A stretch of DNA of 64,000 nt, from NCBI GenBank assembly GCA_019054805.1, contig JAHQIY010000003.1:4774001-4838000 (forward strand), given 5' to 3'. Below the pieces are notes generated by a model. That model worked only from the letters and a program-made list of their open reading frames with translations. It had not been told where the DNA came from and ran no database searches. This stretch comes from Brachionus manjavacas. Lineage: Eukaryota; Rotifera; Eurotatoria; Ploima; Brachionidae. Each line of letters starts with the position of its first letter. The stretch's first letter is position 1. Made by a program: the position numbers and the translations under genes. Below, in pieces: positions 22,118 to 32,970 of the stretch.

Positions 22118-23865
22118 TTTAGATTAATTTTTCCTTATCTCAACTCATTCCCCTTTTTTTGACTAGGTGGCTATAAATATGCTTAACCAGAAAATATTTT
22201 GATCCTTAAAGAATTTTAAATTTATTCATGCAAATGAACTTACGAAAAATATATAGTTAATGTTTAAGATATTAAGTTTATAAATTTCTAAATATTTATA
22301 AACTTAATAAAAAACTGTTAAACTTAATATTAAACTTAATATAATTTAAACAATAATTATTATTGTTTTATTAATTGTTATAATTATTAAATAATTAAAC
22401 CAAATTTAAAACGGCTTCGGCTTTTTCTTTCACAAAAGGTCATAGTTGTCTAATTTTATTTCCTATTAAATAAATTTTCTTATTTTTTTTTCAATATTTA
22501 CAATAATTATTTTATTTTTTAATTTTTAAAATTGTAAAAAAACTGATAAATCATAATTTATCTTGCAAACCCATGAGAGATTCTTATTGGGAATCATGAA
22601 AAATCTTTAGGAAAATGCAGCATCTAAGATTCGAAAAATTTCACCATAAGATTTTAAAGAATTATCTAAGGAATTCTTAAACTGCTAAGATTTTTTACGA
22701 AAATTAAATGTTTTGTTTAATAATCTTTAATTAAAATCTTTCTACTTTAAAAATTTTAATCACAAACGACTAAGAATTTGGACTCCTTTTTTGTTGATCC
22801 CAAAAGTTTTAAAAAACTTGAAAAATTTTTTTTGTAACTCATACTGAATTAAAACAATAACTAAAATCAGTTTAAATAAATTACTAATGTATCATTTATT
22901 TAATACATAAAGGTTATAATGTTGTTAGCTGACTAGTTTTCTTATTATATAATAAATTATCTGTTTATTTAAATTTCTTGATTATTTAATGTGTAAACTA
23001 GTTGGCAGATTTAGTAATGTGATTTTTTAATGACATGATATTTAGAGTGCTCTTGTTAAAAAGTATTTGTCTACTAATGTTTTAACTTTATTTAGCATTT
23101 GTTCATTGCTTACTTTTCGGTACATTTTTGGAAAAAGTTTATTTTGAATTTTTTAAATATTATGCGTTTCGGATAATTAAAAAATAATGAGTTCAAAATA
23201 AAAAAAATTTTTTGGCATTTTCTAATAGAACTCGATGCGCTGATTAATATTATATGTGAAATTTTACTAATTATTTAATTTTTTCATATTGTAAGGCCAC
23301 TCAAAGTTTGAATCTATTATTGATGGTGGAATTTTCGTTTTAGGATAGAAAAGTTGCTACAAATAAACAAAACTGTTAAAAAATCAAAAACTTTTTTTAA
23401 TTTAAAAATTAAATGAAATATGCCTAATATGATGGAAATATTAATTTTTTATGAGAAAATATTAATCTACGTATATGAAAACCCAATAAAATTTCTTTTA
23501 ATGATGGCTTTTTTAATTTTTATTTGACTTTTTACCATTTTTTTCTAGCAAAGAATAGTCAAAATAACTAAATTTTGTTGCTTGATTCTAAATTAATTTT
23601 TCTTAACTAGAATTTAAGATGTTAATCAAGCTTTATATTTTTTTTGTAAGCTCAACAAATTCTCTACAAAAATTAATTTAATTCTGAAATATTTTTTTAT
23701 AAAAATCGCTTGATTTTTCTATCATCCTTTCATAAAGTTTCCATGTGAAAATAGTGTGATCAATACCAAGCTTTCTATAATTGACCCTTACCTAAAATAT
23801 GTGACAACTGGTAACCTAATTTTCGCAGGGGTAATATGTAACCAAAAGTTCAATAAAAAATGGGG
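22118..23865. other. Intergenic, no gene seen
   Basis: 1.7 kb of AT-rich sequence without a coding-like or repeat signal I can name. Confidence 0.55.
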
Positions 23866-24461
23866 TTAATTTTTTGGAGTTACAGATTTATTTTTTTGGG
23901 GGGTGACAAAAAAAACTATTTTAAGTGAACTATTAATTATAAAATTACAAAGAAAATATAAAAAGAGTAAAAGATAAGAAGAATTTGTCTTTTGCTTTTT
24001 CGTTGGCTTTCCTCGTTTTCTAGGTAAAATCGCATTCAGTGCTTCGACTTCAAATGATGCTTCAGCTGTGACTGATGCTTCGACTTCGACTGATGCTGGA
24101 AGCTCGGGTTCGGATTCGTAATCGTTTTCAGAACTGTCATGATGTTTATTTTGGTAGAACAAAGCTGCTTTTTGCTTCTAGGGTCTTCCTTTTTTGCGCT
24201 TTTGACCCATTGGAATCGATTTTGCTTCATCTGAAAAAGTGCAAAGCTTAAATGGATGCAATTGTAGTTCTTTGCGAATTCTCTACAATTGCATGTCCTG
24301 TCTTTCCAATCGTCTGAGTCAAGATTGGTCTCATTGATTTGGCACAATTGAGCGTAATCGTTAAAATTTGACCAAGACTGATTTATTTTTTTTTTTAAAT
24401 AGTCGTCAACTGTTCGTCTAGACAACTTGGTTGCTATATCTTTATTTGTGTTGGGGTCCGT

Positions 24462-24890
24462 ACAAGCGGACACTTAAACGGATAAAAATTTCAGAAACCG
24501 TGACCGTTTCACATTAGCCGTACAACCTTTAAGCGGGTTGACATTTGACCAGTCGGCTAGGCGGTCTATTTTTTGGACCGCCAAATTAAACGGTCTAATG
24601 AAACGGGCGGCCAAAAAGCCGGCCAATTTTTTGGCGGTCGGTCGCTAAATTTTCTGTAAAATTTTGAAAAAAAAATAAAAAATCTTGAAAAACTTTTTTA
24701 TTCATTTATCATTTTTATTAACGTAATCATCCGAATTTAGTGACATGTCACTAAATTCGGATAATTACCTTAGTTTTTTTTTTTAAAAATTAAAAACTAA
24801 ATTTCGAAAAAATTTCAATTTTAAGTGACCAACCGCCAAAAATTTGGCCGTATTTTTGACGGCTTTTATTTTTGGACCGCCAAATTTGAC
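24462..24890. mobile_element. Hairpin-rich insertion of unknown class inside the MULE ORF
   Basis: The MULE reading stops at HPDDV and resumes at DPNTNKDIATK; between them lie about 430 bp of foreign, locally GC-richer sequence. It holds several hairpins: GGCGGTC...GACCGCC (24574-24596 region), an ACCGTTTCA/TGAAACGG pair around it, and a 34-bp perfect palindrome at 24729-24762. No open frame. The exact ends and target duplication could not be fixed. Confidence 0.6.
24729..24762. repeat. 34-bp perfect palindrome
   Basis: Half-site ATCCGAATTTAGTGACA followed directly by its complement TGTCACTAAATTCGGAT, with no loop. It extends to about 46 bp with a single mismatch pair. Confidence 0.95.
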
Positions 24891-25202
24891 GTCATCTGGA
24901 TGTCTGTCTCTTGACCAGTGCCTAATTTTGTCATTCTCTACGATATTTAAGAATGCACCAATGTTGTGACGTTGTCTCATTGTCGACTCAAACTTTATGA
25001 TGAGATTCCAAGATTCTAAAGCATTGTTAGTTGATGGCACATCATCAGCATAGCCTTTTAACCAGCCTTTTAATCCTAATAAGTCCATTGGCGAAATAGT
25101 CGATGTATTTGTCGATTAGCTTAGATTTATGCGCGCATCACTTTGTAATGAAAAGTTGTAATGCAGCATCGAAAATCGCTTCAGATTCCTTAATTAACCT
25201 AT

Positions 25203-25640
25203 GATGGTAAAGAGTATAATACAGAAATGGAATAAGTTGAATTATTTGGTAAGTTATTGGAAGATATTTTTAAGGATATAAACATAAACAATTATGATAA
25301 CAAACATTAGAAAAGGATTGACGAGGAGGTAGTAATTATTTGACAAAGGAGAAAAGTAACTAAACAAGCTTTAAAACATCTGACTCAGAGCAATCGATAA
25401 AAAAATTAAATGTAAGTTCAGCACCAGCTCTCGATAAAATCTTTAATTTTAACTTAATAAATACCTCTGATGATTTTAAAAAACTAATTCTGGACTTGTT
25501 AAATTTGTCTTCGAGAACAAATGCGTTGCCTGACGAGTGGAAAATTGCAAGAATAAGCATGATACCCGAAAAAAAAGCAAATAATCCAAGTACTAAAGAT
25601 TAAAGACCAATGTCACAAGTTGTCTATTGTTTTTTTTTAT
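25203..25640 (+). mobile_element. LINE RT N-terminal scrap, third family
   Basis: Reads KKLILDLLNLSSRTNALPDE, then EWKIARISMIPEKKANNPST, the ...LPDEWKxAxIxPIxKKGxxxxxxNYRPISL block of LINE RTs. It begins where the MULE alignment ends. Stops present. Confidence 0.75.
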
Positions 25641-25744
25641 AAAAGCTTGGCAAAGGAGCGAAAGCTCAAGCCAATATTTATTTATTTAAATAAAGACGTT
25701 TACCATGATCTGTAAAAAAAAAAATTTATATTAATTCAAAGAAT
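25641..25744. other. Possible LINE 3' tail
   Basis: AAAGGAGCGAAAGCTCAAGCC followed by a TATTTATTTATTTAAATAAA run resembles a LINE 3' end. Weak. Confidence 0.35.
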
Positions 25745-27355
25745 TTCGAGCCCGGCAAGTCATCTGAGCTTACCTTTCTCAGAAAATTAAAAAAAACAAA
25801 ATTAAAAAAAATCTCCCCGAACATTGTTAATCTGATAAAAGAAAGGAGAAAAGTTAAAAGAGACTTCCAGAAAACTCACTGTCTAAAGCTCAAGCAAAAA
25901 TATATTCAACCTACATCTGAGTTAAAGGCTTCTTTAAAAAATTCCTGGAATCAAAATTGGTTTAATTTTATTGAGAAGATGAGAAAAAACCCACTGAAAA
26001 GTAGACCAATTTGGAAAAAATAAAATAAATCTAGAACAAAAAAAGAATCAAATTTAATCCCAAATTTGATTTCAAATAACAAGGAATTCAAAACAAATGA
26101 AGAAAAGGGAAAATGCTTCAGAGTACTTTAATCTTCAATATTTAGTCCTAATTCTGATTTAATTGATACTGATAAAATTAACGAAATACCTAATTCTTCC
26201 TCTGAATTCTTTAGAAATTAGAATCATTTTAATTTTAATGATCCAATTTGCTTAAATGAATTAATTCAGGTTTTAAAAAGATTTATAAGTGAAGCGGCAT
26301 CAGGATCTGACAAAATTCATTATTCATTATTAATGATAAAAAACTTACCAAGAAATTCATTAATAGAAATAATAGAACTTTTTAATTTATCTTATAGAGA
26401 AGTTAAGGTCCCGAAAGCTTGGAAAACTTCGAACATTACAATGATTCTAAAAAAGGCTTTTAATTTACTAGATCCTTTAAATTTTAGACAAATTACTATA
26501 ACGAGTTGTTTAAGAAAGTTACTGGAACGAATAGTTTATTCAAGATTATACAATTTTTTGGAACTTAATTCACTTCTTATCGAGGAGCAATCTGGATTTA
26601 GGAAATACCGGCGAACATTAGATAATATTTTCTTTTTAATTCAAAAAATTGTGGAGTCATTTAATTGAAAAAAAAGAGTTTGCTGTCTGTTTTTTGATAT
26701 TTCTAAATTGATTAAAATGAATCCACCTCATTACTAGACTAACTGGATTAGATCCTTTTTAGACACTAGGATATTTAAGGTAAATTTGAATGATCACTTG
26801 AGCTAAGAATATCAAATAACTGCAGGTGTTCCTCAAGGCTCAGTAATTAGTCCTCTTTTATTTAGTAAAAATATTGATGACATCTCAAAAAGAAACAAAA
26901 CAAATATCGAATACTCTCTGCTTTTCGCAGATGATCTAGTTACATTCTTCATTTATAACAAAAAGGGGAACCTAGAAAATAAGATAAATGAATACACCAA
27001 CTACTTAGAACAATGGCTTATTAAGTGGTAAATGAAGATATCAGTTGAAAAGTCGTGTTCAATAGTATTTTCTAAATACAAGAAAGAGAGTGATAATCTT
27101 AACTTAAAAATTTATGGAAACAGAATATTGAACCAAAAAGAAATCAAGTTTTTTGGTATTAAATTTGATTCTAAGTGAAATTTTAATATATTAGTAGACG
27201 AAATTAAAGAACGCTGCAATAAAAGGCTAAATATTATTAAGATACTGTCAAAGAAAAAATGGGGTCTTACTCAAAACACACTAGGAAATTTAAATAAATC
27301 TTTAGTCGGATCAATTTTAGACTATTCTTTTCCTTGCTTGAATTCATTTTCATTA
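25745..27355 (+). mobile_element. LINE family A, copy C (older, dead, truncated both ends)
   Basis: Plus strand matches LINE A from linker to thumb: NLIKERRKVKRDFQKTHC, NLIPNLISNNKEFKTNEEKG, NDPICLNELIQVLKRF, QITITSCLRKLLERIVYSRL, EEQSGFRKYRRTLDNIFFLI, GVPQGSVISPLLFS, LLFADDLVTFFIYNKKG and LKIYGNRILNQKEIK. It lacks the frameshift shared by copies A and B near the KKKGLWPFF point and has its own stops and a deletion inside DISK...LIKMNPPHY. It ends abruptly at GAATTCATTTTCA. Confidence 0.9.
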
Positions 27356-27389
27356 AAAGTCTTCACAATTCTTCTTCAGTATACAAAAT

Positions 27390-27444
27390 TTTAAAGTCCG
27401 GACTTGGACTTGACTTGAGACTTGTGACTTTTAAACAAATCTGA
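27390..27444. mobile_element. Right-end fragment of the hAT-type satellite element
   Basis: GTCCGGACTTGGACTTGACT then GAGACTTGTGACTTTTAAAC and AAATCTG repeats the last ~55 bp of the element at 20787-22109. The left end and target duplication are absent. Confidence 0.75.
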
Positions 27445-27755
27445 AGTATTTAAACATGTTTAACTTGTTCGTATTTACAAATATACAATTAAATAAATAA
27501 TTAAAAATAAATTACTCGTATTTAAATGTATTTATTTTTAATTTTCTTCTGTAGTTAACCTTTTTTATTTTATTTTATTTTAATTAACTTTATTTAAAAA
27601 TAATAGAGGATATTTGATTCCTGGAAAATAAATTCGATTTTTTACTATCGAAATATCTGATTTAGAAAAAATTCATATTTCTCTAGAGAGTGATGATGAA
27701 TGGCGACAAATTTGAAAGGAAGAGTATTGAATAAATTTTTTTTTTAATTTTTTTT
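27445..27755. other. Intergenic, nothing seen
   Basis: AT-rich spacer. Confidence 0.5.
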
Positions 27756-27977
27756 GTGCCTGAAATTAACTTGTCACATCATATCATTTGATATCAGATG
27801 ATATCAGCTTATATCAGGAAAAAAAATTTTTTACAAATTTTTACATATAAAATTTCAAATTTTAATTCCATTATCTTATATCAAATGATAATAGCTGATA
27901 TCAGCTGATATAAGGAAAGTTTAAAAAAATGAAATTAAATGATATCAGATGATGTGAAAAGTTAATTTCCGGCACTG
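27756..27977. mobile_element. Small MITE, probably Tc1/mariner-type, about 220 bp
   Basis: Inverted ends GTGCCTGAAATTAACTTGTC at the left and the complement of AGTGCCGGAAATTAACTTTTC at the right, extending into CACATCAT. The right tip reads GGCACTG followed by TA, as in CAGT-type mariner ends. The interior repeats TGATATCAGATGATATCAGC in both orientations. No coding capacity. Confidence 0.75.
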
Positions 27978-29560
27978 TACTCTTTAATTGTTTTACAGCT
28001 AAAAAAAAAAATTAACTCTCATCAATTGTATATTTTGAAATAATATTTCAAAATTAAAATACTCCCGACTTTTTAAAATTTTTTTAGTAAATAAATTAAC
28101 CATTTTATTAATTATTTTTAAAGAATTCAAAATGAAACAAACTAAGGAAATTGAACACCATGTACACCATTAATAAATTGAAAGAAGTTATATGGAGCAA
28201 ACTTGAGATTTGAAAGCGAGGTCAAAAAAATGAATTCAAAAACTTACCTGAAAACTATTTGTATTAAACTAAATAATTAAAAACAAAAACTTTTCCAGGT
28301 TTTCAATTAGTTATGACAATTTAGTTTATTTGAACAGCTGCCATAGCGAAATCTGAGGAGTTTCGTTCTATAGGTCCAACCTGGTGTAGCTTTTTCGTAT
28401 TGATTTAAATTACAAAATTGACAAAAAAATTGATAAATTGAGTTACAAAACTAAAAAAAAAATTCATCTATTTAAAATTAGATATCTAAATTGAATTCAT
28501 ATAGATTTGAAATTAATTAATATTTTTATCATATTGAAAAATTTTTTTAAGGCCAGTTTTAACTTGTTTTGTAATAAGACGAACAACCCAGATATAGCAG
28601 ATATCCAAATTTTTGTTTTTTTATATTTTAATAAACCATCATTTTTATTTTAATAATTTGTAACTTTTCCAATTCTTAAACTCCATTCTATACCTTTTAA
28701 TAAACCAGCTCTTTGAATAAAAATATAGAATAAAAGCTTTGTCAAAAATTTTAGTTATATTCAAATATTTTTTTATATATTTTTGATTTTTAATCAGATT
28801 GCTTCCAAAAAAAATAGTTATTGACTAAAGATGTTGCTTTTCTAAAGCTAAATTCTCTAATTAAATGTTTTTTAATAAATCTTTCAGTCTAAACTTAACA
28901 AAAAATAAATTTAAATCATTTAATACTAATTTAGATTAATTCATGCAATTCATGCAAATTATGAATTTTTATATGAAACTCTGAATTGCATATTGATTCA
29001 AAATTGACCCTAAAGTTATCGTGCAGCAACAAGTCTAGCATGTAAAATTGCAATTTCAACATAAATATATTCAAATTAAATTTGCAGTTGAAATTTCTTA
29101 ATATATATATTATATTATTTATATATAAATTGCGCACATTATTATAATATTAATAAAGAAACGATAGGACCCGATAGAAATTTTTTATGTTTTTCAATTT
29201 CAAGTATTTTATTAACATAGATCAAACAATAGTTTTTAGTCAAATAAATTAAGGATTTTCTCTTGTCACTGAACAACCTTTTAAATTAACCTTAGTCGAT
29301 ATCTTGGTATACGTGATCAAAAATCAAGATTGTTTGTTTCCACAAAATAAAAGACAACAAATTTCCTTCAATTTTACCTAATGAGATGAAATTAGGTCGA
29401 GCTCGATGTTAAGTGAACCGGACTCGAATTTTTCACAATCATACCATTTACCTAAATATATGCAATACCTAGTTCAATTAAAATCTTGATTTTTAAATTA
29501 AATTTAGAATTTTATAGCGTTGTCTTTTAATCGTATAGAAAAAGAAAACATCATCAAAAG
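27978..29560. other. Intergenic, no gene seen
   Basis: AT-rich upstream region of UBE2S; no gene or named repeat. Confidence 0.5.
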
Positions 29561-30475
29561 ATGTCGAGTGTGAGTTGATTAAAAAAAAAAAATTTTTTGC
29601 TAAAATCATTTTTAATTTAGAATACGGAAAATATTCCACCGCAGGTAATAAAACGAATTCTGAAAGAAATAGCAGAGATATCGTCTGAGCCGTTAGACGG
29701 CATCAAACTTATCTCCAATGACCAAGACGTGTCTGACATTCAGGCTCTGATAGATGGTCCAGCCGATACTCCATTTTTCGGAGGCTTGTTCAGAGTGAAA
29801 TTGATTTTATGCAAAGGTTTTCCCGTTCAGCCACCAAAAGCATTTTTTATAACAAAAATATTTGTAAGTTTTTAATAAATATTAGTTTTTAATTAAATTT
29901 TTTTTAAATCAAGCATCCGAATGTTTCTTCAAATGGAGAAATTTGTGTAAATACTCTAAAAAAAGACTGGAAGCCTGAACTTGGTATAAAGCACGTTCTT
30001 TTGGTGAGCATGATCAGACTACTTTCTTTTTCTTGATAAAAAAATTTATAAATTTTTATTTTTTAGACTATAAAATGTTTATTGATTGTTCCGAACCCGG
30101 AATCTGCACTAAATGAAGAGGCCGGTAAACTGCTTCTAGAAGAATACGAAGAGTACTTCTCACGAGCGAAATTATACACCGAAGTTCATGCTAGGCATTC
30201 ATTGACTTTAAAGTTGAGCTTTAATGTTTTTTTAAATTTTTTCACATTTTTATTTTAGGTCACAATACCCTGCCGACAACAACATTGGCTCCAAGTCTTC
30301 TTCGTCATCTAATACTAATCCATTGGATTCAAACAAAACTATACCTAATAGTGGCAACAATACGGCAAATCAATCATCATCGAGTGATGAGCCAAACATA
30401 AAAATGGCAAAGCTTCAATCAAATGTTACCACAGCAAAAAAGAATGACAAGAAAAAAGCGCTCAAGCGATTGTGA
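29561..30475 (+). CDS. UBE2S: Ubiquitin-conjugating enzyme E2 S
   Basis: E2 that extends K11-linked ubiquitin chains on anaphase-promoting-complex substrates (family knowledge). Exons 29561-29569, 29621-29863, 29914-30003, 30067-30212 and 30259-30475; phases agree; 234 residues (human 222). The UBC fold runs to about residue 150: [40 protein letters not shown] with catalytic Cys95 at the same number as human, and [21 protein letters not shown] Ser/Asn-rich linker follows, then the basic tail [12 protein letters not shown], equivalent to the vertebrate KKxDKKRALRRL ending that docks on the APC/C. The first exon encodes only MSS, as the short MNS start in the human gene would predict. A broken duplicate lies 9 kb upstream. 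Confidence 0.96.
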
Positions 30476-31150
30476 AGAGTTAATAAATCTTTATAAAGAA
30501 TCAATTGTAATTTCCTATTTTTATTTTAATTGTCTTTTAAAAAATAAGAGTTCATTTATTTTGCTTGTTCAAGGCTTTTCTACCTACTTTCTCTTTTTGT
30601 AGGCTAATTATTTTTTTATTCTAAATTGGTCGGTTCACTTTTTTAAATCTCATCCAAAAGAAAGAATCAATTTAAACATAAATCAATGGGAGAAGATATT
30701 TTATTTCTTTAACTAAAATATTTTTTATTATAAGCAAATTTTTTACTGTACTTATTAAAATATTCTTTATGTAAATAATTCATTTACATCATTTTAATAA
30801 AATAATTTTAATAAATAATTTATTTATTACTTTCTTAATAAAATTAGAAGGATTATTCAAATCAAGTGCAGTTCAAAAAATGATGATTAATATACTCATT
30901 TATTAATATGTTCTGGAAGTTTATTTTAAATATGATTATAAATGATTTCATTTAAAAAAAGTTAAATGCATTGTAAGATGAGGTAAAGTTTTAATGTGTT
31001 AAAAGGCTCACTCTTGTTATAAAAGATTTTTTTTAAACAAAAAAATGTCAGAATCTATTTGAAAAAAAAGCGTAAAGATAGAAGATATATCAAGAATTTC
31101 AAAATTAGCATTAATTTTATTGTTTGAAGTAATCATGATGTTTGAATAAC
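30476..31150. other. Intergenic, no gene seen
   Basis: 3' flank of UBE2S, AT-rich, nothing recognised. Confidence 0.5.
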
Positions 31151-32095
31151 ACTGTTACCAATAGCAAGCAAGGCGTTCTGCAGCATAATACTGGAAAGAA
31201 TCAGGAATTCCTTGGATCTTATACTTAGGCAAGAACAAGCACGATTTTAATAAGATGAATGCATTGACTAAATATTTACACTTAAAAACATCATAGAACA
31301 AAGTCTGGAATGGAATGTCTCTATGTATCTTGACTTCATTGACTTCAAGAAAGCCTTTGATAGCATACACAGAGAAACCTTGTGGGCCATTCTAAGATCC
31401 TATGGCCTGCCACAGAAGATAGTTAACTTGATAAAACTCTTCTATAAGAAATTCGAGTGTAGCTTGATTCTGGAAAAAAGACAATCTGAGAGCTTCAAAG
31501 TGTGTACAGGAGTCAGACAAGGGTGCGTTCTCTCTCCGACACTATTCCTAATACTGATTGACTATGTCATGAAGAAAACAACTGCCAGTGCTAGGGGTGT
31601 ACAATTGAGATACCTAGGTAGCACTATCAGTACAACGTTAGAAACACACAGAGACATATAGAATAGACTTGCTAAAGCACTGGCTTCTCGGGATATACTG
31701 GCCTGAGACATATTCGAATGCTGACCTATACAGAAGAACAAATTCAGAGCCATTAAGTCATTGCATTAAGAACAAAAGACTTCGATGCCTCGGGCATGTA
31801 CTTAGAATGAAAGAAACACGGATACCAAAAAGAGCCCTTCAATGGAAACCTCAAGGGCGACGTAAGGTAGGACGACCAGCAGTAACATGAAGGTCAAAAA
31901 TCACGAAAAAGCTCATCGAAATGGGAATGACATGGGGAGAAGCAAGGGTAAAGGAAAAAGATCGACTTGAGTGGAAATCAAAAGTAATGACCCTATGCTC
32001 CACAAGGAGTAAATAAGGAAAAAAAATCATAATAATATATATAAGCTACAGCAAGACTAGCTTGCGGAAATGACCTACTATACCTACTATCATGA
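31151..32095 (+). mobile_element. RTE-like LINE, internally deleted, with 3' tail
   Basis: Plus strand: YLDFIDFKKAFDSIHRETLW, ILRSYGLPQKIVNLIKLFYK, FKVCTGVRQGCVLSPTLFLI and LIDYVMKKTTASARGVQLRY. It then jumps to the C-terminal RLRCLGHVLRMKETRIPKRA, GRRKVGRPAVT, EMGMTWGEARVKEKDRLEWK and TLCSTRSK, typical of the invertebrate elements whose proteins are often misannotated as craniofacial development protein 2-like. The YADD region is deleted. The 3' UTR has AAGCTACAGCAAGACTAGCT, shared with 56868-56970. Confidence 0.88.
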
Positions 32096-32809
32096 TGTTT
32101 AAAAAATACCCATTTGGAAAAGGATTAATTAAATAAATTCAAATTGTCTTTGCTATAAATGAATATTTAACTTTTGTTTAAAATCCTTTTAAAAAGACTT
32201 ATTTTTAGCTGTTAAATGTTGAACAAAAAATTCTGTTAAGTGTTTTTAATTTTATTTGCATAAATTTACCCCTTTACCTTTTTAGCTAAACAAAAAGAAA
32301 AAAAAATGGGAAAAAAGAGGTGAGCGGATTTAGTTATTTCGACTAAAAATATAAGTTTTGAAAAAATTGGTCACCCAGTTAGGCTATCTTTCTTTATTGG
32401 TATGAATTGTAAAAATTCATGTATTTTAATTGATTTAAATCAAGATATTATCCAACTGAAATTTTTGAATTTTTGAGATGAGTGTTGATCAAAATATTGT
32501 TGGAAATTCAAAACATCTTTTTAAAAATTTTCAGTCGATGATAGAATCTTTTTTGAAATTTTTTTGTTCTTTTAAGTTTAATCGAAAATCATATTTTTCA
32601 CTATGATCTTTTAAACTATAAGATTTTGAAATAAAATTCAAATTTGCATCATTTTGAATCGTTTTTCACAATCTTAAAATAATTTGCATGATTATAAAAT
32701 AAAGAAAATACGATATCAAAATTTAATTCATTACAGTAGGATTTAAAGACAAAGAAAGACTTATCGGAAGTAAAAAAAATCATGTAAGGTTTCATTGAAA
32801 TCAATTATG
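32096..32809. other. Intergenic, nothing seen
   Basis: AT-rich spacer. Confidence 0.5.
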
Positions 32810-32970
32810 GTTTTAACTAGTGGTGGGGAATCGGTTCCAGAAAACTGGTTCAAAGTTGAAACCGATTTGTGGCACCGGTTCGAAAGTGAAACCATTTTGG
32901 GAAACTGCTTCAAAGTTGAAGAGCTTCAAAGGTTTCAACTTCGAACCGGTTTCCCACCCCTAGTTTTAAC
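32810..32970. mobile_element. 145-bp hAT MITE with 8-bp target duplication; element proper 32818-32962
   Basis: GTTTTAAC is repeated exactly at 32810-32817 and 32963-32970. Ends are inverted: TAGTGGTGGGGAATCGGTTC at the left and the complement of GAACCGGTTTCCCACCCCTA at the right. TAGGGGTGGG tips plus an 8-bp duplication fit hAT MITEs. The body repeats GGTTCAAAGTTGAAACC-like half-palindromes. An open frame across it is accidental. Confidence 0.92.

Larger units (their letters stand above)
23866..25200 (-). mobile_element. MULE (Mutator-like) transposase relic, C-terminal half, with an insertion
   Basis: Minus strand, in order: EAIFDAALQLFITK and KLIDKYIDYFANGLI; GYADDVPSTNNALESWNLII and IGAFLNIVENDKIRHWSRDR (the ...PSTNNxLES... 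and FLNIVxxIxRxWS blocks of MULE transposases); then, after the insertion, LSRRTVDDYLKKKINQSW and a SWIM zinc finger CNCREFAKNYNCIHLSFALF (CxC...CxH); finally an acidic Ser/Glu tail and RKRGKPTKKQK. Needs at least three frame changes, plus the insertion at 24462-24890. The N-terminal DDE part is absent. Confidence 0.88.
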
